DNA of 64,000 bases from Spirochaetia bacterium (GCA_029880265.1 JAOUOT010000010.1:51174-115173); one strand, 5' to 3'; shown: positions 35,599-44,759, numbered from the stretch's first letter. Program-made: numbers and translations. The notes: generated by a model from the sequence alone, not told the origin.

Positions 35599-36051
35599 TT
35601 ATAAGGCCGGTTTTTCGCCGTCTTCAGGCAATACATCCGCAATATAGCTGATTAAATCTGTTTCAGACAAAATGCCGACAAGCTTGCTTGATTCCATTAC
35701 GGCAATATGTCGAATCATTGTTTTTCTCATAAGTCGAATGGCATATTTTACCCGAATTTCAGGATATACGCTTATTAGAGGTTTACTCATAATGTCAGAT
35801 ACCGGCGTGTTCCATGGATCTCTATATATATCTTTACCAGGGTCGATAACTTTTTCTAAGATATCTCGTTCTGTAACAATGCCATAGGCGTCGTCTTCAT
35901 CGCGCGGTTTAACTATGATTGCCATGGTTTTTTCTGAATTTTGTATTAATTTCATTACTTTGGCCACAGTTTCGTGTCTATCTACGGTAATGATTTCTTT
36001 TTTCATCAGTTTTGATATAGCCATCTTTCTTATATCTTTTAGGGTACTCAT
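35599..36051 (-). CDS. Tandem CBS-domain protein
   Basis: A 150-residue protein made of a CBS pair. The first starts near residue 13 ([20 protein letters not shown]) with the [14 protein letters not shown] end [10 protein letters not shown]; the second ends with [15 protein letters not shown]. Such pairs bind adenine nucleotides or SAM and act as sensors. A strong GGAGG ribosome-binding sequence precedes the ATG. It is directly upstream of sdhA, so it may report energy state to the respiratory complex; that is an inference from position. Confidence 0.85.
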   Translation of the reverse strand: MSTLKDIRKMAISKLMKKEIITVDRHETVAKVMKLIQNSEKTMAIIVKPRDEDDAYGIVTERDILEKVIDPGKDIYRDPWNTPVSDIMSKPLISVYPEIRVKYAIRLMRKTMIRHIAVMESSKLVGILSETDLISYIADVLPEDGEKPAL

Positions 36052-36075
36052 AATAACCTCCGTATAATATGTATT

Positions 36076-36124
36076 GCAAGATTAGAAGCTTTGGGTAAGC
36101 CGTAAAGCTTAAAAAAAATCTTGC
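36076..36124. repeat. Nested inverted repeats in a divergent intergenic region
   Basis: An outer pair GCAAGATT (36076-36083) / AATCTTGC (36117-36124) encloses an inner pair AAGCTTT (36086-36092) / AAAGCTT (36104-36110). It sits between the divergent CBS gene and the 36256 gene. It may be an operator or a hairpin in a leader; no binding protein can be named. Confidence 0.5.
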
Positions 36125-36255
36125 CCGATGATTTTAAAAAAAGTAATTTGTATAATAGTTACCGTGAAACAAAGGTATATTTAATATACACGGCAAAAGA
36201 CGCAAATAAAGTAAATATTTCGCGGCCGCCTTTTTGCTCTACTGGAGTTTTTATT

Positions 36256-37083
36256 ATGAAAAAAAACCGTATTAAACAAAAGTTAAAATTTTTATCTGAA
36301 AACGACTTTCTTTTTGAAGACTTAGATGAAAGCGTTCTTTTGCCAGGCAGACAATTCTTTTTTGACGAAAAATTATTTTTAGGAGCCTTTGAAAATCATG
36401 AAATAAAAAAGTTCCTGAAAAAGAAGGGGGTTTTTATAATTTTACGAAAAAAAGGGTATGATGATTTAGATATTAAAATAGAGATAAGCACAAGGTACGA
36501 TAATAGAATTACGATTATTGACAATAAAACAAAAGAAAAAATAATTTTCATGCGTCTTCATCGTTCCCTTTTTTCGGCTCAAGAATTATCAAGTTCGCTC
36601 GCTAATTTAGATATATTATTTATTGACTGGCTCTTGCTTCAAGACGTTCGCCAAAAAAGTAAAAAAGAAAAAGAGAAACTTTATCCCGGACAAAAGCATC
36701 ATGGGCTGGGAATCTTTTTAATCATAAAACGATTTATCGAAAGTCTTGTGCTTGATAAAAATATAAACGCCGCCGCCAGCGTTCCCGAATATTTTCACGA
36801 CGCGGTACTGTTTGCAAGACACTTTAAGTATCTAAAGCCCGAAAGCCAGGCGTTATTTGATTTGTTAAGAGAGGAGGCTAAAACGCGGTCATTAAAAGAG
36901 TTATCATTATTAATCGAAAATAAGAAAGTTTCGCTTCAGGCTAACCATCAAAAAGAAGCGTTTACTTTCAATTTGGGAGAAATGATAGCGCCAAATTGCA
37001 GTTCTCTTCTTGAATATTTTGAATCAAACGAATATGAAAGAAGATATCGGCAGACAAAAAAAGAAGCAAAGTTCTATATTTGA
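36256..37083 (+). CDS. Hypothetical cytoplasmic protein
   Basis: A 275-residue basic protein without signal or membrane segments. I chose the ATG at 36256 (MKKNRIKQKLKF) because GGAG lies 7 bases upstream. The longer frame back to 36121 would run through the inverted repeat region. Notable segments are RLHRSLFSAQELSSSL, LYPGQKHHGLGIFLIIKRF with a His pair, and PEYFHDAVLFARHFKYL. These suggest a conserved helical domain, but I do not recognise the family. It is followed by tRNA-Leu. Confidence 0.6.
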   Translation: MKKNRIKQKLKFLSENDFLFEDLDESVLLPGRQFFFDEKLFLGAFENHEIKKFLKKKGVFIILRKKGYDDLDIKIEISTRYDNRITIIDNKTKEKIIFMRLHRSLFSAQELSSSLANLDILFIDWLLLQDVRQKSKKEKEKLYPGQKHHGLGIFLIIKRFIESLVLDKNINAAASVPEYFHDAVLFARHFKYLKPESQALFDLLREEAKTRSLKELSLLIENKKVSLQANHQKEAFTFNLGEMIAPNCSSLLEYFESNEYERRYRQTKKEAKFYI

Positions 37084-37140
37084 AATTCAAAAACGCTTTA
37101 CCGCTTCAATCTGAATTTAATACAACCCCTGTACAACATC

Positions 37141-37226
37141 GTCCGGGTGGTGGAACTGGTAGACACGCAGGCTTGAGGTGCCTGTGGAAGTAAAATTCTG
37201 TGGGGGTTCAAATCCCCCCCCGGGCA
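37141..37226 (+). tRNA. tRNA-Leu(GAG)
   Basis: An 86-base class II tRNA: acceptor GTCCGGG with CCCGGGC, anticodon stem CAGGC/GCCTG with loop TTGAGGT giving GAG, a long variable arm (TGGAAGTAAAATTCTGT), T arm GGGGG/CCCCC with TTCAAAT, and discriminator A. CCA is not encoded. Confidence 0.95.
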
Positions 37227-37286
37227 AAAAAACTAAATCACAATCCTATTTATTTTTATAGAATTCTAAAAAAAAACTTGCCGCCG

Positions 37287-37316
37287 TATTATGTCACATA
37301 ATAATGTGACATAATA
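37287..37316. promoter_or_regulatory. 30-base palindrome overlapping the start codon of the DegT-like gene
   Basis: Perfect 13-base arms TATTATGTCACAT (37287-37299) and ATGTGACATAATA (37304-37316) flank AATA. The core TGTCA-TGACA resembles operators of Crp/Fnr-family regulators. Because the right arm ends on the A of the ATG, binding would block transcription or initiation. As RNA it would form a start-proximal hairpin. Confidence 0.65.
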
Positions 37317-38446
37317 TGCAAGAGAATATAAATACAATTGAAAATAAGCTAAAAGTCGACCCAAGTGTTTTTAAACAAGAGATTGTGTTTAATAAGCCGA
37401 CGCTATCTAAAAAAGAACTAAAATCAGTTTTAGAATGCATGATTCAAGACGAAATATCATTCGGCAATGTGGTATTAAGCTTTGAGAAAGAATTAGCTTC
37501 GGCATTTGAGTTTCAAAAAGCGCTTTCGACAATTTCTTTAAGCTCTGCATATCATTTAGCCTTAATGGCTCTAGATATAAAAGAAGACGATGAGATAATC
37601 TTGTCGGCAAACGCTCCGGTCGCCGCTTTAGACGCTATCGCTTATCTTAAGGCCAAGCCAGTATTAACCGATATCGCTTCAAACAGCTTTAATCCTTCAA
37701 GCGAACTTTTTATTGAGAAGATCACGCCAAAAACCAGAGGAATTATATTATTTCACGCATACGGTTCTTACCAAAATTATGAAATACTGAGAGAATTTCT
37801 AAGAAACAACGAAAATTCGCAAGAAATCAAAGTTATTGAAGACATTTCTTATATCGCGGGCTCTGAAGAAAATACCGGTTTTCTGGGCAATTCTGCCGAT
37901 ATCGCCATATTAGGTCTTCATGAAGATATGATAATGACCATAGGCAAGGGCGCGGCTATTTTTACAAATTCAAAAAATATTTATTCTATCGTAAAAGATT
38001 TAAGAATGCACGGGGTCAAAAAAGTCTATAAGGTTAGATATGACTATACCATACCCGACTATCAGGCGGCTATGGGCATTGAACAGCTTGGCCAGCTTAC
38101 AAATATTATCAATAGAAGAAGAAAACTTGGGCAAATTTATAAAGAGGCGATTTCTCAAAGCAAGATGCTGACATGGTTTGAATATCCAGAAATTGATACA
38201 TACGGAGCTTTTCCCGTAGTTTGCGATAAAAACGTAGACGCCGCAAAAAGTTTTTTTCAGTCAAGAAAAATCGACTGTAGAAAGACCATGACATACGGGC
38301 CTTTAAGCGCCTTAATAGGCGAGCCTGCTACTGAATTTCCTAATGTTGAAAAACTATACCAGAGGGGATTGCTTTTGCCTCTTTATCCGAGTTTAACGAA
38401 AATAAATATAGAAAGAGTAATAACCGCTATTCGCAGTTATCATTAA
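37316..38446 (+). CDS. DegT/DnrJ/EryC1/StrS-fold protein lacking the usual PLP lysine
   Basis: A 376-residue protein with the fold of sugar aminotransferases: SLSSAYHLALMAL near the substrate site, EDDEIILSANAPVAALDAI, VIEDISYIAGSE (the Asp that faces the PLP nitrogen), and DLRMHGVKKVYK. At the place where the family has SxxxTK with the Schiff-base lysine, this protein has ILGLHEDMIMTIGKGA, i.e. Met in place of Lys. It could be a dehydratase-like or PLP-binding regulatory homologue, or use another lysine. The start ATG overlaps a palindrome and has no ribosome-binding sequence, so a later start is possible. Confidence 0.7.
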   Translation: MQENINTIENKLKVDPSVFKQEIVFNKPTLSKKELKSVLECMIQDEISFGNVVLSFEKELASAFEFQKALSTISLSSAYHLALMALDIKEDDEIILSANAPVAALDAIAYLKAKPVLTDIASNSFNPSSELFIEKITPKTRGIILFHAYGSYQNYEILREFLRNNENSQEIKVIEDISYIAGSEENTGFLGNSADIAILGLHEDMIMTIGKGAAIFTNSKNIYSIVKDLRMHGVKKVYKVRYDYTIPDYQAAMGIEQLGQLTNIINRRRKLGQIYKEAISQSKMLTWFEYPEIDTYGAFPVVCDKNVDAAKSFFQSRKIDCRKTMTYGPLSALIGEPATEFPNVEKLYQRGLLLPLYPSLTKINIERVITAIRSYH

Positions 38447-38458
38447 AAAAATCTTTTA

Positions 38459-39349
38459 TTATTGATAATAGCGGCTTACTGCCGAAAAATCGTCGTCTGA
38501 CGATCCGTTTGAAACTTCTTTTTTAAATATTTCATTTGCAATTGAAGCCGAAGGCAAAGAAAGTTTTTCGTGTTCAGCCATGCGAAGCGCATACTTTAAA
38601 TCTTTTTGCGCGTGCTTTAGAGGAAAGTTCGGGGTAAAGTCTTTATTTTTAATGGTTTTGGCCTTTAATTGTACCAGAGGGCTTGAGATTACGCTATGAT
38701 TAAATAAGTCTAATAGAATATTCATATCAAGATTTAAATTTTCTGCAAGGGCCATACCTTCAGATAAAGAAAGCAGCGAAAGCGACATGATAAGATTATT
38801 TACCAGTTTAAATCTTGCCGCCGTGCCTACATCTCCTAAGTAATATGTTTTTTTTGACCAAATTTTCCATATAGGCTCCAGTGCTTCAAAAACATGTTTA
38901 TATCCGGCCGTCAAGAGTACCAGTTCTCCTTGCTCGGCGGGCTGTTTGCTGCCCACTAAAGGGGCCTCTAAATAAGAACAAGTAAGCTCGGCGTCAAGTC
39001 TCATTGATAATTCGGGCGATATTGTAGAAAGATTAACAAGTGTCTGATCTTTTTTTAAGTAGTCAGATAAGTTACCCGGATAATGTAATAAGACCTGCCT
39101 GCATGCTCTATTGTCAGATAATAATAAGAAAATAATTTCTGCGCTTTCGGCCAGACTCTGGTAACTTTCGGCAATTTTAATTTGAGGATATTCTTTTTTT
39201 AATTTTAAAGCTTTTTCATTGGTTCTATTGTAGACGATTACATTGTAGTCTTCTTCGATAAGTCTTTTAACCAATGGCATACCCATGATACCAAGACCCA
39301 AAAAACCAATTGGGGTACTATGACTTAAAATAAATTCATTTTTATTCAT
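38459..39349 (-). CDS. Beta-hydroxyacid dehydrogenase, HIBADH/GLYR1 family
   Basis: A 296-residue NAD(P)-binding enzyme. The Rossmann motif GFLGLGIMGMPL is followed by YNRTNEK, LSTISPEL and the substrate motif APLVGSKQPAEQGEL, with the catalytic lysine in FKLVNNLIM. This matches 3-hydroxyisobutyrate dehydrogenase and glyoxylate/succinic semialdehyde reductases; the exact substrate is not readable. It is convergent with the DegT-like gene, 12 bases apart. Confidence 0.85.
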   Translation of the reverse strand: MNKNEFILSHSTPIGFLGLGIMGMPLVKRLIEEDYNVIVYNRTNEKALKLKKEYPQIKIAESYQSLAESAEIIFLLLSDNRACRQVLLHYPGNLSDYLKKDQTLVNLSTISPELSMRLDAELTCSYLEAPLVGSKQPAEQGELVLLTAGYKHVFEALEPIWKIWSKKTYYLGDVGTAARFKLVNNLIMSLSLLSLSEGMALAENLNLDMNILLDLFNHSVISSPLVQLKAKTIKNKDFTPNFPLKHAQKDLKYALRMAEHEKLSLPSASIANEIFKKEVSNGSSDDDFSAVSRYYQ

Positions 39350-39436
39350 AACGACAATTCAAGAAAATGATAAATTGCGTCGAGAACTTTTTTTCTAGTT
39401 AAAATCACAATATGTTGCTCGGCCAGCAGCGATTTC

Positions 39437-39495
39437 TTTTGGTTACTTTTCTTTGGCGTGGTCTGCCCGAAGGGTGCAAAGAAAAGTAACCAAAA
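39437..39495. repeat. 19-bp perfect inverted repeat after hisS
   Basis: Arms 39437-39455 (TTTTGGTTACTTTTCTTTG) and 39477-39495 are perfectly complementary around a 21-base GC-rich loop. It begins one base after the hisS stop. There is no T-run, so it looks like a REP-type palindrome or stabilising stem rather than a typical terminator. Similar GGTTACTTTTCTTTG palindromes occur in many genomes. Confidence 0.7.
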
Positions 39496-39496
39496 A

Positions 39497-40807
39497 CTAG
39501 AGATTCGACTTCAAATATTCAATCAATCGGCTTTCTAAAACGGTTTCTTGATCGCCGGTTGTCATTTTTTTTACGGTGACGGTTGATTTTTCTTTTTCAT
39601 CAGAGCCCTGAACGATAACGAGGGGAATTTTTTTGGCGTCGGCTTCTTGAAACTGTTTGCCAAGTTTGCTTTGGCCCAAAGTTACCTCGGTTGAAAATCC
39701 GTTTTTTCTTAAAAGAGCGGCCAGCTTAAAGGCCGATTCTTGCAAATGATCTTCAGCGAAGCTTGCGATATAAACCTGCGTTTTTGTCAAATCGGGCGGA
39801 ATTAAATTGTGCGTTTCTAAGAAGTCTTTTAAGGTAACGTCGCCCATTCCGAAACCGACGGCATTTAAATTTTCTTTGATAAAAGACGAGACAAGGTTGT
39901 CATACCTGCCGCCGCCGTATAAAGAGCGTCTGTTTTCGGGATGCGTGTCGAAAATTTCAAAAACAATGCCGGTGTAATAATCAAAGCCGCGAATCACCGA
40001 AGGATTATATTCGATATAATCGCCGTAGCCTAAGCTTTTTAAGAAATCAGATAGCTTAAACAAATAACCCGCGCTTTCATTTGAAAGAACGTCTTTGTTT
40101 TTTTCAAGATACTGAAATCCGTCTTCAAAATAGCGGGTTAACTCGTTTATCTGAGCTTCGTTTAGACCGTTTTCTGAAAGCATACCGCGATACTCTTCTT
40201 CGGGTATTTTATCTTTTTTATCAAGAATTCTGGCCGTGCTCTGCCAAGCACCGCGATCTAAGTTTAATTTTTTTTCAAAAACTTCGTTTAAAAGATTTCG
40301 CTGGTTCAGGCGCAGTTTGAAATGTTCGGGTTTCGCGCCAAGGTTAATTAAAATTTCAAGGGCCATCTGTAAAATTTCAACGTCGGCAAGAAATTCGTCG
40401 GCCGCCCCGAATATATCGGCGTTTAACTGCCAGTGTTCCCGAAGGCGTCCCTTGCCGGGTTTTTCGTAACGCCATACATTTGGTATCGAATACCATCTGA
40501 TGGGTCTGGGCAACTCGCGCGATTTGGCGGCCACCATTCTTGAAACCGTCGGGGTCATTTCGGGGCGTATGGCTACTTTTCTTTCGCCTCTGTCTTCAAA
40601 TGAATAGATTTGTTTGTTTACAATTTCTTCGGATGTCTTTGCCAGATAAATTTCAATGGGCTCGATTAAAGGAGCGTCTATTTTTTCAAAGCCGAATGAT
40701 TCTACCGTTTTTTCGGCGACAGAAAACATCCAATCGCGAAGCCGCATATCGGCGGGAAAAAAATCGCGCGCGCCTTTATATGGTTTTGTAGAAAGAAAAT
40801 TTGACAT
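39497..40807 (-). CDS. hisS: Histidyl-tRNA synthetase
   Basis: A 436-residue class II aminoacyl-tRNA synthetase. Early residues contain KGARDFFPADMRLRDWM; motif 1 follows with IEPIEIYLAKTSEEI. Motif 2 is VWRYEKPGKGRLREHWQ, with IRPEMTPTVSRM before it. Histidine-specific and motif 3 regions are GFDYYTGIVFEIF and YGGGRYDNLV; the C-terminal anticodon-binding domain starts near residue 340. I use the ATG at 40807, one base after the gatA stop; a frame from 40858 would add 17 residues from within gatA. Confidence 0.95.
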   Translation of the reverse strand: MSNFLSTKPYKGARDFFPADMRLRDWMFSVAEKTVESFGFEKIDAPLIEPIEIYLAKTSEEIVNKQIYSFEDRGERKVAIRPEMTPTVSRMVAAKSRELPRPIRWYSIPNVWRYEKPGKGRLREHWQLNADIFGAADEFLADVEILQMALEILINLGAKPEHFKLRLNQRNLLNEVFEKKLNLDRGAWQSTARILDKKDKIPEEEYRGMLSENGLNEAQINELTRYFEDGFQYLEKNKDVLSNESAGYLFKLSDFLKSLGYGDYIEYNPSVIRGFDYYTGIVFEIFDTHPENRRSLYGGGRYDNLVSSFIKENLNAVGFGMGDVTLKDFLETHNLIPPDLTKTQVYIASFAEDHLQESAFKLAALLRKNGFSTEVTLGQSKLGKQFQEADAKKIPLVIVQGSDEKEKSTVTVKKMTTGDQETVLESRLIEYLKSNL

Positions 40808-40808
40808 C

Positions 40809-42242
40809 TTATAAAGCCGGTTTTTTCGCGGGGTAGGCCGCTTCAATTTTTCTGCCAAGGTTAAAAAGAGTTTTTTCAGAGAAAAACGGGCCCTGAAGCT
40901 GTACGCTTACGGGAAGCTTTTCAAAAGGCGAAGGCAGCGACAACGCGGGAACTCCGGCTAGAGAGGCCCCTACGGTCAATACATCTGACATATACATTGA
41001 AACCGGATCTGTTGTTTTCTCGCCGATTTTAAAAGGAACCGTGGGCGTGGTAGGCAAAATAATTACGTCTATATCTGCGAAAGCTTTTTTATAATCGTCT
41101 TGAATCAGCTTTCTAAGTTTTTGCGCCTTGCCGTAAAAAGCGTCATAGTAACCGCTTGATAAGGCAAATGTGCCAAGAAGAATACGTCTTTTTACTTCGT
41201 CTCCGAAACCGTTTGTTCTTGAAAGTTCGTACAGCTCTTCAAGGTCTTTAGCCGACTTGTCGCGGTTGCCGTACCTGACCCCGTCAAAGCGGGCAAGATT
41301 GGCAGAGGCCTCGCTTGTCGCCGTAAGATAATAAACGGGTACGCTGTATTTCTGGTAGGGCAGTTCAATTTCTTTTATTTCATTTTTGCAGACTTCTTTT
41401 TTTAAGTAATCTAAAACTTCAAAAAAAGATTTTTTTATTTCTTCGTCAAGACCCTCAAGCATCTCGGGAGGATATCCAATTTTCAAGTTTTCAGGTTCAA
41501 TATCTTTATCTTGAAAATCTTTAGCAGGTACAGAAGACGAATCAAAATCGTCATGACCCTTGATGATATCGTAAATAATTTCAGCGTCGTCGACGCATGT
41601 CGAGAGCGGCCCTATTTGATCAAGACTTGAGGCAAACGCAATGAGCCCGTATCTTGAAACCGTACCATAGGTAGGCTTAAGACCCGTAATGCCGCAAAAA
41701 GCAGCCGGTTGTCTTATTGACCCGCCGGTATCGGAACCTAAAGAAACCGGAACAAGCCCCGCTGAAACCGAAGCCGCGCTGCCGCCCGACGAACCGCCGG
41801 GGGCTCTTTCAAGATCAAAAGGATTTTTTGTCGTCTTAACCGATGAATTTTCGGTTGAAGAGCCCATGGCAAATTCATCCATGTTTAAGCGGCCAAGGGT
41901 TATCATGCCCGCGTCTTGCAGTTTATTAATAACAGTGGCCGAATAAGGTGAAACAAAGTTTTCTAGAATTTTTGAAGCCGCCTGAGAGGCGCGCCCTTTT
42001 TGAACAATATTATCTTTTATGCCCACAATGATGCCGTCAAAATCTGACAGGGGACTGCCGGCTTCGTATCTTTTTTTAGATTCTTCGGCGGCTTTTAGCG
42101 CCTCGTCTTTTTCAACGTCTATAAATGAATTAATTTTTTTATCAAGACTTTCTATTTTCTCAAGATATTCCCGCGTAAGCTTAACGGGATCGGTCTCGCC
42201 CGATTTTAATTTTTGGCTTAGGCTTCTTAAATTATCGCTCAT
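40809..42242 (-). CDS. gatA: Asp-tRNA(Asn)/Glu-tRNA(Gln) amidotransferase subunit A
   Basis: A 477-residue amidase-signature protein that produces ammonia from glutamine for tRNA-dependent amidation. The triad residues are visible in GIIVGIKDNIV (Lys), PGGSSGGSAASVSAG (cis-Ser) and GSDTGGSIRQPAAFCG (nucleophile Ser). Length is typical of GatA. gatB and gatC are not adjacent, so they are elsewhere. It is directly upstream of hisS, one base apart. Confidence 0.93.
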   Translation of the reverse strand: MSDNLRSLSQKLKSGETDPVKLTREYLEKIESLDKKINSFIDVEKDEALKAAEESKKRYEAGSPLSDFDGIIVGIKDNIVQKGRASQAASKILENFVSPYSATVINKLQDAGMITLGRLNMDEFAMGSSTENSSVKTTKNPFDLERAPGGSSGGSAASVSAGLVPVSLGSDTGGSIRQPAAFCGITGLKPTYGTVSRYGLIAFASSLDQIGPLSTCVDDAEIIYDIIKGHDDFDSSSVPAKDFQDKDIEPENLKIGYPPEMLEGLDEEIKKSFFEVLDYLKKEVCKNEIKEIELPYQKYSVPVYYLTATSEASANLARFDGVRYGNRDKSAKDLEELYELSRTNGFGDEVKRRILLGTFALSSGYYDAFYGKAQKLRKLIQDDYKKAFADIDVIILPTTPTVPFKIGEKTTDPVSMYMSDVLTVGASLAGVPALSLPSPFEKLPVSVQLQGPFFSEKTLFNLGRKIEAAYPAKKPAL

Positions 42243-42371
42243 GATTAGTCAAAATGGCAAAAAGAAACACATGAGAAAGTCTTTTTTATGGTTTGCTATT
42301 TACCGCGCCCTGAACGGCCTCGAAAGACGCGATTTGTATATTTCTGCACAGCCCCCGCTCAAGTCGGGCCT

Positions 42372-44759
42372 CTACCAGTTAAAATTATATCCGGTACCAG
42401 CGAAGACAATAGAATGAAAATCTTTTCTTGAGACTTTTGATAAACTTGAATAAGATAAGCTTGAAAACATCTCAGAAAAAGTCGGTTTAACTTTACCGTG
42501 CAGGCCCGCGCCCGCATAGACCGAAAGGTTCCAGACTATCTTAACGCTTGCGCTTAATCTTGCCTGCGTTTTATATCCCGAAATATATTCGTTTCTATTA
42601 TAAATAAAAGCCGCCGGCAGCGCGATTATATTTGTTTTCGCAAAATTCGCAAAAAAACCAAAATCTGCAGAGATAGAAATTTGGCGAATTGGTATTTGCC
42701 ACCCGAATAAATAGCCTGAACCGACGCCTGTAGAATCGTCAAGATTATAAATTAAACCCTGATATATAATTGAATATAAATTATTATAATTAAACTTAAA
42801 TCCTAAGTTTACTACAGATTGATTGTCTGCCCAAAATAAAATATCCATACCGTCTTTGGGGGTTATATTTATTAGCCCTAAAGCAATGCCTTTGGCTTTC
42901 TTCGAATAATTTATTATGCCAAGCTGCAAACCGTTATTTTGATTGGCATAATTAAATATTCCCGCAGCCTGCAGGCCTTTTATTTCTCCTTTATTTATAT
43001 TAAAAATACCCGACGCCTGAAAACCTTTTATATCTCCATTGTTTATATTAAAGATTCCCGAAGCCTGCATTCCCTTATAATCATTGCCGTTTATATTAAA
43101 AATTCCCGAACCTTGAAGCCCCTTATAATTATTGCCGTTTATATTGAAGATTCCCGCGCCCTGCAAGCCTTTGAAATCAGAACCGTTTATATTAAAAATT
43201 CCCGCTGCCTGCAGGCCGACAGCGTCTCGTTTTGAGACGTTGCCGATTCCGCTTATTTGAAGACCTTTTAAGTTTTCTTTGTTTATATTGAAAATTCCTG
43301 TTATCTGCAGGCCCTTTAGATCTTCTTTGTTAATATTAATGATTCCCGATGTTTGCAGACCCTTAAGATTTCCCTTGTTAATATTAATGATTCCGGTTGT
43401 TTGCGCGCCCTTAAAATCGGCGCCGGCCATATTGAAAATGCTTGAAATTTGCAGCCCCGTAACTTTTCCCTTTGATAGATTGCCCAGTGCGCCAAATTGA
43501 AGGCCTTTAGTTTCAGTTTCTACGATATCGATTCCCGCGCTAATACTTGCTCCCTTTAGCTTGCCGCAATAACTGCCCGCTAAAGAAATTGTCGCTTTAC
43601 ATAAAGCGGTTTCATAATATTCTAAAAAAACGGGAAATAACTGGGTATTAAAAGGCAGTACATGATAACCGCTTAATTTATCGCCGCGAGAGAACGTATA
43701 TTCTCTTTTTGATTTCGTGAAAATCTGAGAAGTCAGGGTTACGCTTGAGCCCTTTTCTATTCTTAACGAAGCCTCTGAGATATTTGAGCCTTGTTGGTTA
43801 ATGATATGGTATTCCCCGGCGTCAACGCCAATTTGAATTCGTTGTTCAGGTTTTTTTTGAAGCTCGGCAATTAAACCGCTTTCGTTGCTGCGAACGGTGA
43901 AAATTCCCTGAAGACCCTTTTCTATTTCAAGCCGGGCCTCGCTTCTTTTGATCTCGGTAATCACGACGTCGCCCGTGCCCGACATTTTTATGTAATAGCC
44001 GGCGTGCTGGGCGCCGCCCATTGTTTTTTGAGTGCGCCCCAGGGTTTCATTGTAGGCAAATTGATATGCTTCATTAAGAGAAATTCTGCCGTCGCCCGTC
44101 ATATCGGCGGCGCCTCGCAGACCCGAAAGAAGATAGTGGGTGAAAAAAGAAGATTTTATTTTATCTGATTCTTGCGAGACCTCGTCTTCTGAGCTTGACG
44201 TGATAAAAGCGTAGCCTTTCATATTATATGACGAATCTAAAAGAAAAGAAGATTTCATTTGACCGCCTTTTTCGCGAATTAGGGCTCCTGAAGAGCAGGA
44301 ATCTAAAATAGCGACTTTAACGTCGGCCGATAATTGGGTGATGCTGTTTTTAATAATATTATACGGCAATTTTTCTTCGCCTAGCATTAATCCGTCTTCG
44401 TCTGAATGACCTGAATAATAAAAAATTATTTCTGTTTTTCTATGTTCTTTTCCCGCTTGTTTAATTTTTATATCAATATTTTCAAGAGCTTTAATAAGTT
44501 CTTTTTTATCGGGCTCTATTAAAAGAAAGATATCGTCTTTGTTTGCGCCGCCCATATCTTTTAATACCTGTATAAACGCTTCTGCGTCAGAAACAGCGTA
44601 CCTTAGTTTTTCTCTTTGCGGGCCCCCGTAATTTGCGGCGGCAGCCAATACAAACCTTTTTACAGAGCCCGATTTATTGTTTTCAGTTTGCGCCCTGATA
44701 TTTGAAATAAATAAAACGCATAAAGCCGTGTATATCGTGTATATAATGAACCTTTTCAG
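42372..44759 (-). CDS. Exported caspase-like peptidase with 16-residue surface repeats and probable barrel
   Basis: About 795 residues from the proposed CTG start. A signal peptide (KRFIIYTIYTALCVLFIS, cleavage near Ala-Gln-Thr) leads into a C14 caspase-like domain. The catalytic His is in IIFYYSGHSDEDG (about residue 118) and the Cys in AILDSCSSGALI (about 155). TGDGRISLNEAY, an EF-like loop, follows. Then come about 13 repeats of GLQ-x-x-G-I-F-N-I-N type (about residues 419-623) and a C-terminal beta-rich region ending in FNW, typical of an outer-membrane barrel. An AAAGGAG sequence is 7 bases before CTG, and the CTGA overlaps the anti-sigma stop; the first TTG is 37 codons later and would lose the signal. 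Confidence 0.8.
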   Translation of the reverse strand: MKRFIIYTIYTALCVLFISNIRAQTENNKSGSVKRFVLAAAANYGGPQREKLRYAVSDAEAFIQVLKDMGGANKDDIFLLIEPDKKELIKALENIDIKIKQAGKEHRKTEIIFYYSGHSDEDGLMLGEEKLPYNIIKNSITQLSADVKVAILDSCSSGALIREKGGQMKSSFLLDSSYNMKGYAFITSSSEDEVSQESDKIKSSFFTHYLLSGLRGAADMTGDGRISLNEAYQFAYNETLGRTQKTMGGAQHAGYYIKMSGTGDVVITEIKRSEARLEIEKGLQGIFTVRSNESGLIAELQKKPEQRIQIGVDAGEYHIINQQGSNISEASLRIEKGSSVTLTSQIFTKSKREYTFSRGDKLSGYHVLPFNTQLFPVFLEYYETALCKATISLAGSYCGKLKGASISAGIDIVETETKGLQFGALGNLSKGKVTGLQISSIFNMAGADFKGAQTTGIININKGNLKGLQTSGIININKEDLKGLQITGIFNINKENLKGLQISGIGNVSKRDAVGLQAAGIFNINGSDFKGLQGAGIFNINGNNYKGLQGSGIFNINGNDYKGMQASGIFNINNGDIKGFQASGIFNINKGEIKGLQAAGIFNYANQNNGLQLGIINYSKKAKGIALGLINITPKDGMDILFWADNQSVVNLGFKFNYNNLYSIIYQGLIYNLDDSTGVGSGYLFGWQIPIRQISISADFGFFANFAKTNIIALPAAFIYNRNEYISGYKTQARLSASVKIVWNLSVYAGAGLHGKVKPTFSEMFSSLSYSSLSKVSRKDFHSIVFAGTGYNFNW
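42891..43505 (-). repeat. Tandem 48-bp repeats coding for 16-residue units in the caspase-like protein
   Basis: Eleven full units follow the pattern G-L-Q-x-x-G-I-x-N-(I/V)-x-x-x-x-x-K. Two shorter, degenerate units (15 and 14 residues) end the block. The middle units are most alike. Comparable repeats occur in leptospiral LA_2272-type surface proteins, to my knowledge. Confidence 0.85.

Noticed and set aside
39437..39495. The hisS palindrome as an intrinsic terminator
   Set aside because: No T-run follows on either strand, so I list it as a repeat instead.
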